Assembly (NCBI GenBank): GCA_009760855.2
Contig: WPIO01000027.1
Span: 1,244,001-1,308,000 of the forward strand
DNA length: 64,000 bases
Direction of reading: 5' to 3'
From: Cristatella mucedo
Lineage: Eukaryota; Bryozoa; Phylactolaemata; Cristatellidae
Positions 59,701 to 64,000 of the stretch are shown here, in pieces; the first letter of the stretch is position 1; each line of letters begins with the position of its first letter. The translations under genes and the position numbers were made by a program. The notes beneath the pieces were generated by a model. The model searched no databases, had not been told where the DNA came from, and saw nothing but the letters and a program-made list of their open reading frames with translations.

Positions 59701-61301
59701 CTATGGTCGTGTCTTGTGGCCTGTCTGCAAATGCAGCAAATGTAAAGCGCCTAGAAAGAGATTAAGTTATCTCGAGGGTGCTTTATAAAGTGCATTATTA
59801 TTGTTATTATTAAATGTAACGTGCCTAGAATGAGGTTTAGGTTCTCTGTGCATGCTATATGCATGTCTTATTGGAAGTAGTGGTTGTAGTAGTTGCAGCA
59901 GCAGTAATAGTAGTAGCAGTAGTCGCAGTAGCAGCACCAGTAGCGTAAGGTGTGTGTGCTTTTAGCAGTGTTTTGGCTCTCCTCTAAGCTTTATTTATGC
60001 TGTATCTTCACCGAGTAAGCCACTTGACTGACTGACTGCCTCTTCCCCCACCCCAATCCCACCTGCTGGCTCACTCACTCAGCGGTGTTGCTATGGCTAC
60101 AAGTTCTAACGAATGTGCCGACCCTTGTCATCGAGCTCCGGCCTCGGCCATACTCGGAAATTCCAGTAGCTGCTCAGTTTCGGTCAGTTAAACGTTCTTG
60201 CCAGCCAAGCCTAGAGTGTGTTTGTGCCTCTACTACCTAGGTGCCTGCCTGTTGCTTTTTCCCCAGATGGTGGGGGAGGGAGGGGAGCCCCCCCCCCCCG
60301 TCAGACACTGCTTTCTCCCATGTAGCAGCAATAGCAAAGAGCAGCCACCTCGTAGAAAGACCTCTGTGTCCTCTGCATCGTCAGCGTGGCATGGGGCGCT
60401 CGCGGCAGCTGCCGGCCGAACGGAACGGCTCTGAGCTCCTTCGGGAGCGCGTGCCGGCCCCCCAACGTCATTCCTCCACCTCCTTCCCTTCCCCCCTCGA
60501 CACTTTGTGCGAAGCCGCCATTCGCTCAACCTGCCTGCATTTTCGCTTCAGTGGTCAAAGCAGTACGAGCTGCTCAACTATAGCGAGCACGGCACGACAG
60601 TAGACAACGTTCTGTATTCGTGCGACTTCTCAGAGAAGACGGTTCAGTCGGCAGGACCGGCACCCGCCGTGTCTAGCATCGTTCAGGCCGTGCGTGACGT
60701 CCTGTCGAAGGCGGTCAAGGACGACACGCACGACAGCGATTCGTCGCGGTCCCCTACGGCAGCGGCCATGAACGCCCGAGCCGGCCAGGTTGGTGGCGCA
60801 GGTGGCAGGCCTGCGGTCTGTCGGCGCTCTCTTTTGCCTTTGCTGCCACTGCTCACTGTGTGAACAGTGGCTTCGCAGATCGCCCTCCTCCCTGCTCACT
60901 GTTTTTTTCCTGCTACGTTGCAGGAGCCGAAGCCGTGCGGCTGCAAGGTGAGCAGCTCGAGCCTGATTGGCGGCAGCGGCGCCGGCTGGGAGGGCACGGC
61001 CTTGCTTCATCACGGCAGCTACGTCAAGGTCGGCTGCGTGCAGTTCGTCTTCAGCATACTCGATCAGGCTGCAGCCATCGGCGGAGGCAGCGCTTTCATC
61101 GCCGGCTCGATGCACGCAGTCGATCACGAGCCGGTGGCGGCGTCGGCTGCTGCTGCTCCAGTAGCGTCGTCAACTGCTGCAGCTGTAGGCACGTGCTCCG
61201 TGCCGTCGGCTGCCAAGGAAGCCGGCAAATCGCTTCTCCGAGCCTCGTCGAGCGCCGCGGTGCGGCGGTCGGCCAGCGTGACGGTGGTCACCGATGCATG
61301 A
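47364..61301 (+). CDS. PHF12: PHF12 (Pf1): PHD finger protein 12, Sin3/HDAC corepressor subunit
   Basis: Fourteen coding exons: 47364-47411, 47757-47944, 49132-49207, 52147-52501, 53152-53281, 53637-53769, 56191-56361, 56514-56669, 57192-57768, 57914-58255, 58502-58612, 58775-58857, 60552-60788 and 60924-61301. All introns are GT-AG with matching phases. The total of 2985 nt gives 994 aa, against about 1004 in human. The N-terminus is [14 protein letters not shown]1 is C4HC3 (Cys55, 58, 67, 70, His75, Cys78, 95, 98). The Sin3-interaction helix is near residues 192-214 ([11 protein letters not shown]...FELPKEL). PHD2 has Cys261, 264, 276, 279, His284, Cys287, 302 and a final His305. The FHA domain spans about 750-835 ([13 protein letters not shown]). 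Family members tether MRG15 and Sin3-HDAC to chromatin in the nucleus. The middle (exons 9-10) is Ala/Ser/Gly-rich and poorly conserved, so those boundaries are less certain. Confidence 0.93.
47757..47944 (+). CDS. PHF12: PHF12 exon 2, PHD1 first part
   Basis: Residues 17-79. [14 protein letters not shown] is followed by [17 protein letters not shown] and [10 protein letters not shown]. Acceptor CCCTGTAG, donor GTAAGT. Confidence 0.95.
49132..49207 (+). CDS. PHF12: PHF12 exon 3, PHD1 end
   Basis: Residues 79-104, [20 protein letters not shown] then KVSLLQ. Acceptor TTTTATTGCAG, donor GTAAGT. Confidence 0.95.
49512..49684 (+). mobile_element. SINE-A, best preserved copy
   Basis: In PHF12 intron 3. 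A-box-like region CACACTAGGTAAGGCGG, B box GGTTCGAATCC at 49570-49580, body GCTGCTGCAAGTGGTGG-GATAGCCGTAAAGGC, end AGGCTGTTAAATCAGCTAG. Useful as a local reference for the family. Confidence 0.85.
50698..50856 (+). mobile_element. SINE-B copy in PHF12 intron 3
   Basis: CCTGGGTCGACTAAGTGGTT, B-box-like GGCTCGAGCCC, GTGGCATATGTGAAGCGCCT, GAGATTAAGTTTCCTTAG. About 25 extra bases sit between the A- and B-box regions. Confidence 0.75.
51172..51265 (-). mobile_element. LINE family A tail fragment
   Basis: AATAATAATACATTAGTATA then TGTCCTCAGAGAATTCAATC, - orientation, truncated. Confidence 0.55.
51885..52110 (-). mobile_element. LINE RT fragment next to PHF12 exon 4
   Basis: The - strand includes the [11 protein letters not shown]-like palm region (CATCTGCATGGAAGTGAAAG on +) and a [11 protein letters not shown]-like stretch. 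It ends about 40 nt before the exon 4 acceptor. Confidence 0.6.
52147..52501 (+). CDS. PHF12: PHF12 exon 4, acidic linker and Sin3-interaction motif
   Basis: Residues 105-223: a basic patch ([10 protein letters not shown]), an Asp/Glu-rich segment, a Ser/Gly run, then [20 protein letters not shown], the SID helix that binds Sin3 PAH2 in Pf1. Acceptor CCCCCACCACCAG, donor GTTCGC. A small missed exon between exons 3 and 4 cannot be excluded. Confidence 0.9.
52598..52650 (-). mobile_element. Short LINE family A tail remnant
   Basis: TAATAATGATGCG then CCCTATAGATCTCTTTCTAG: the tail in reverse, about 100 nt after PHF12 exon 4. Confidence 0.5.
53152..53281 (+). CDS. PHF12: PHF12 exon 5, PHD2 start
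   Basis: Residues 223-266, including the basic [10 protein letters not shown] and [12 protein letters not shown]. Donor GTGAGC. Confidence 0.93.
53637..53769 (+). CDS. PHF12: PHF12 exon 6, PHD2
   Basis: Residues 266-310: [35 protein letters not shown]. Acceptor TTTTCGTAG, donor GTAAGC. Confidence 0.95.
53830..54115 (+). mobile_element. SINE-A copy, decayed and expanded
   Basis: GCCGTGGATTCGAGATCTGA (B-box region), ACTGCAAGCAGGATTGATAG, CGCTGAGGCTCTTCTATC, CTGTTGAATCAATTCGC, in PHF12 intron 6. Confidence 0.55.
54185..54284. repeat. CT microsatellite in PHF12 intron 6
   Basis: About 100 bp of nearly pure CT. Confidence 0.95.
55010..55092 (-). mobile_element. LINE family A tail in PHF12 intron 6
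   Basis: (TAA)n, TGCACTTGATAAAGCGCCCT, CAGAGAACTTAATCTCTTTC, TAGGCGCTTT: near-identical to the tails at 43308 and 10030. Confidence 0.85.
55100..56185. other. PHF12 intron 6, rest
   Basis: No exon or repeat family recognised. Confidence 0.4.
56191..56361 (+). CDS. PHF12: PHF12 exon 7
   Basis: Residues 311-367. It aligns with the conserved helix after PHD2 and its downstream basic VDF...KKHPP segment (here [17 protein letters not shown]). Phase 0 at both ends. Confidence 0.9.
56514..56669 (+). CDS. PHF12: PHF12 exon 8 with triplicated donor region
   Basis: Residues 368-419, containing [20 protein letters not shown] and ending [10 protein letters not shown]. The donor GTGAGC at 56670 is followed by two further copies of the exon end plus donor (see findings). 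Confidence 0.85.
56637..56850 (+). repeat. Three copies of exon-8 end plus splice donor, separated by CT tracts
   Basis: The segment GTGCGAGGCCTCGTTCGAGG + AACAGGAGGAGGTGAGCTCTC occurs with its donor GT at 56670, 56749 and 56838, separated by (CT)n. Spacings are 79 and 89 nt. Confidence 0.95.
57114..57128 (+). CDS. PHF12: Possible 15-nt PHF12 microexon between exons 8 and 9
   Basis: Five codons (WVAGQ) flanked by GGCTGCAG and GTTCGC, phase 0 at both ends, so including it keeps the frame. Vertebrate PHF12 has a Trp right after an acidic/Gln stretch here, which exon 8-9 joining otherwise lacks. Speculative and not counted in the 994 aa. Confidence 0.25.
57192..57768 (+). CDS. PHF12: PHF12 exon 9, low-complexity region
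   Basis: Residues 420-612. An open 577-nt frame, rich in Ala, Gly and Ser, with [30 protein letters not shown] and [13 protein letters not shown]. Little primary conservation; assigned from frame, phase and position. Donor GTTTGT. Confidence 0.75.
57914..58255 (+). CDS. PHF12: PHF12 exon 10, poly-Ala then conserved helix
   Basis: Residues 612-726. A poly-Ala tract is followed by [20 protein letters not shown], matching the conserved LDEKLIKFLALQRIHQL of vertebrate PHF12. Confidence 0.88.
58502..58612 (+). CDS. PHF12: PHF12 exon 11, FHA start
   Basis: Residues 726-763. [15 protein letters not shown] then [12 protein letters not shown] align with the QARAVFYPL...MCYRTLYIGTG region. Acceptor TTTTGCAG. 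Confidence 0.92.
58775..58857 (+). CDS. PHF12: PHF12 exon 12, FHA core
   Basis: Residues 763-790: [20 protein letters not shown] then HACIFYDE. It contains the FHA S-x-x-H motif (Ser780, His783). Confidence 0.96.
59734..59815 (+). mobile_element. LINE family A tail in PHF12 intron 12
   Basis: GCAGCAAATGTAAAGCGCCT, AGAAAGAGATTAAGTTATCT, GCTTTATAAAGTGC, (ATT)n. Confidence 0.85.
59875..59947 (+). repeat. Imperfect GTA/GCA trinucleotide repeat
   Basis: About 24 interrupted AGT/AGC units directly after the LINE tail. Confidence 0.8.
60552..60788 (+). CDS. PHF12: PHF12 exon 13, FHA end
   Basis: Residues 791-869: [20 protein letters not shown] then DFSEKT, followed by a Ser/Asp-rich linker. Acceptor TTTCGCTTCAG, donor GTTGGT. 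Confidence 0.94.
60924..61301 (+). CDS. PHF12: PHF12 exon 14 (last, stop codon)
   Basis: Residues 870-994. [40 protein letters not shown], then an Ala/Ser-rich tail. TGA is at 61299-61301. The tail is longer in Ala than in vertebrates. Confidence 0.94.
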   Translation, partial: EPKPCGCKVSSSSLIGGSGAGWEGTALLHHGSYVKVGCVQFVFSILDQAAAIGGGSAFIAGSMHAVDHEPVAASAAAAPVASSTAAAVGTCSVPSAAKEAGKSLLRASSSAAVRRSASVTVVTDA

Positions 61302-63055
61302 CTGGCCTCGGCTGCTCGACGGCTGCTCGGTGGCCGCACGAGCAGCGGTCGTTCGTTCGAGCCGCCCGCCACTTTGGCTTGTTGATAGAGCGCAAAGCAG
61401 GAGCCCGCCGAAGCCACCGCCGGACTGTCGTCAAGCAGCATCCTTCTCACCACTGTTGCGATTGAAAGTCGGGTCCGTTTGAGCTGTTCTCTCCTGTTCC
61501 CTTTCTTCTCGCCAGCATTGATTTGCAGTAGCGGCAATGTTCGATCGACTCGCTTCATTTGTCGGGACACGAGTCGGATAAAAGAGAGACACAGAGAGCT
61601 GGAAGCACTCTGTGCATATTATGTGCATAGTTCAGGCAGCCACCAATGTGCATTCCAGAGGTGCCCATCTTGGTGCTCTGCTAAAGATGAAATCGCAGAA
61701 GTTTACACTTCATAATCCATGTAAGAAGACAGCAACAGTGTGTTCCATATTGGCAGGCCAGCTTTTGTCATAGACATGCTACAGCACCTCACGATTTATA
61801 TATATTCGCCCATATCTGATATTCGTCACCACATCTAAACCGTGGGCCTGTCCGGTTTCCTGATGTATCATGAATGGATACCAGCGATGTGGTGGCGTAG
61901 CTTGCATGGGCTGTTCCTTAACGGCTCCTTATAAGCATGCCTCATAAGCCAGCCTTTAGAGCTGGCATGATTGATGAAGTGAGCGCTGCTGTTGGATGAC
62001 CCGAATGCAGCAGAGGCTGGTTTCATACTCATTGTGGCCGGCAGGAAAGATTATTTTTCTATTGTGGAAGTAAACTATGCTCATAGTTGCTGTATATAGT
62101 TGTACGTTTAAATGTCCATATGTATATCATTATAAAAGTTTAAATAGAATCTTGCATCTTGAGATTCTTCTTTGTAAGAACAGCTCAGTAGTGACTTGGT
62201 AGTGAATTGTTTGCCTGTCCAGCTTTCGTGTCAGCCTGTCGAGCTTGTTTAGTTACTCGGTAAGCTTGCTGACACTGTATAGATCGGACATGCCCAACTG
62301 CACGATGATTTTTTCAGGACCTCAAACGATCCTGAAGCCTCGGTTTTTATGTTCAGTACTCCAACGACCCTATCGCCGAGTTGAAATCGACATATGGCTA
62401 GCCTCAAGCTTGTTAAAATCAAGTGAGAGGACAAGCTATACGATGCACGTGCCATGACGTCGATGCGTTAGGGTAAAGTGTTCAGCATCAAGATTTTTTA
62501 TGGTTGCGTTAGCTGGACATTTGCTTACGCAGATGTACAGGACGCGGTACTTCTAGAGGGCTGTACTTCTGTGGAGCTCATCAAGTATGTAGTGCATCCG
62601 ATAGGGCTTGTACTCAATACAATTAACGAGCTTTGTGACACTAGCGACTCAGACTGGCGGCACTTTTTTCGAGCACTTTTGCCGCCGAAGAATATTGGTT
62701 GCAACAGTAAGGCAAGCTTCTTTCACGATATCCAAAAGATAACCTAGGTCAAGCCAAACCGGCACAACAGACCTTCACATTCATCTGTTTTCACAAACGT
62801 TATAAGCTCGGTTGCTAATTCGCGAAACAGCTATTTTTATATTTTAGGGTATGCGAGCTCAGTCACAGCTGCCTAAAAATAGCTACACGTCTTGCTTTGC
62901 CAGTTCTAGCTACACCATTGAGCTGCATAATGAGTTCTTATGCGGTCGGGTTTTGGCATGTGCGGCAGATTATTAGAGGGGCACAATTATATTATTAAAT
63001 AGATTTGACCGTAGTTTCATAAGCAAGAGCAACGAGTTTTCTTTTTCGTTCGCCT
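61302..63055. other. PHF12 3' UTR and downstream flank
   Basis: The 3' UTR should begin at 61302. No consensus AATAAA was spotted, so its end is unknown. Frames near 62249-62747 show no family resemblance. Confidence 0.4.
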
Positions 63056-63059
63056 TAAA

Positions 63060-63565
63060 TACCATAGCCTCACTTTGGGGTCCATTATTCTTTGGCTTCA
63101 GCCTGCCTATCAGATCTACGTCCCGACAGGCTGTTAGGCCTCTTACCACCCACTTTTCTTAATCAAATCCTTTAACTACACCTCGTGCGAACCTCAAATC
63201 TTACGGAGGCCGTGTCTTTAGTTCGTATGCTCCCAAAGCCTGGAACTCACCTTCAACTTGCGTCACGACATCTCCTGACTTTTCCACGTTTAAAAAAGAA
63301 ACTAAAAACGCATTTATTTGTTACTGCATTTAGTGGGTCCTCGTGACTCGTCCTTTCTTTATGTGCTTATGCGGGCTGACACTGTGCATGCTGCCACCAA
63401 CCATAATGCATGCTGACCTCTAATCGTTTTATGCTTGTTGACATTGAGCATGCTACTACTTTTATTCGCTCATGCTTCGCTTTCAGCAAATGTAAGGTGC
63501 CTAGAAAGAGATTAGGTTCTCTGAGGGTGCTATAAAACTGTAATACTAATATTATTATTATTAAA
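63060..63565 (+). mobile_element. LINE family A 3' fragment
   Basis: TGGCTTCAGCCTGCCTATCA, TCGTATGCTCCCAAAGCCTG, a tail with GCAAATGTAAGGTGCCTAG and (ATT)n ending about 63563. Confidence 0.8.
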
Positions 63566-63599
63566 CTTACGGTACTCCTGATTTCCGCTTAGAAATTGC

Positions 63600-64000
63600 C
63601 GCGAAAGATATTAAATGGATAACTTACCATTGTGAATACATCTTTCAATTTAAGCGGCGCCGGGATGGATTTGCGGAATATCAAATATCTGCGGATGTGG
63701 ATTTGATTCATACCCCTGCGGTCGGGGCACCGGCGATTGTGTAATGAGTTCCCGGGGTCAAAGGCTAGTTCCCGCCAAACCTCGCCATACTCAGGCCACG
63801 CTGCCGCTCGCCATGCCGCCGAGTTAGGGTAAGACGAGCGGCCGTCAGGGTAAACCTCTTTATAATAACGCATGCGCCAACAACGAAAGGGGAACTAAAC
63901 AAGTCTACAGGGAGGGTCCTATACATAGTACACTATGGGGGCGCAAGACGACGCAGCAAGCGCGAATAAACGTGTTAGTTGGGGTCAGTCGGCTTCTGCA
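63600..64000 (-). other. CpG-rich unrecognised segment: possible promoter and first exon
   Basis: A - strand frame from ATG at 63871-63873 (MRYYKEVYPDGRSSYPNSAA, then WPEYGEVWRELAFDPGN) runs to a possible donor GTATGA near 63713. GGCGCATGCG at 63869-63878 resembles an NRF1 promoter site. I do not recognise the protein. Confidence 0.3.

Overview
This is intron-rich animal nuclear DNA, most likely from an invertebrate; I cannot name the clade. No long open reading frame covers a whole gene. Aligning short exon-like reading frames to remembered protein families, then fitting GT/AG splice sites and codon phase, gives three conserved genes.

Layout: (1) 1886-6517, + strand: the 3' part of a class I phosphatidylinositol transfer protein gene. 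Four phase-0 exons are visible; the upstream exons lie outside the window and the last exon was not found. (2) 12039-34638, - strand: a complete PPIL2 gene (U-box plus cyclophilin domain, spliceosome-associated). It has 18 coding exons whose phases all fit, totalling 1578 nt or 525 aa. (3) 47364-61301, + strand: an apparently complete PHF12/Pf1 gene (two PHD fingers, Sin3-interaction motif, FHA domain; Sin3-HDAC corepressor subunit). It has 14 coding exons totalling 2985 nt or 994 aa. The PITP and PPIL2 genes converge; PPIL2 and PHF12 diverge across about 12.7 kb of repeat-filled DNA.

Nearly everything else is repeats. There is one abundant L2/CR1-like non-LTR retrotransposon family (A) with a conserved 3' tail and (ATT)n end, and a second LINE family (C). 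Two tRNA-derived SINE families are present, and SINE-B ends in a tail resembling that of LINE family A. There is also a Tc1/mariner transposase fragment, a 112-bp MITE flanked by TA, long TA and CT microsatellites, and an old, diverged tandem array with a monomer of about 165-180 bp. I saw no tRNA, rRNA or CRISPR features.

The most unusual observations are a triplicated splice-donor segment with CT tracts at the end of PHF12 exon 8, where the third donor stays in frame; a cluster of perfect TA-centred palindromes at 7.2-7.7 kb; the diverged satellite-like array at 37.6-39.3 kb; the shared SINE/LINE tail; and a histidine at the cyclophilin Trp121 position in PPIL2. The three genes share no evident pathway; their proximity looks incidental.
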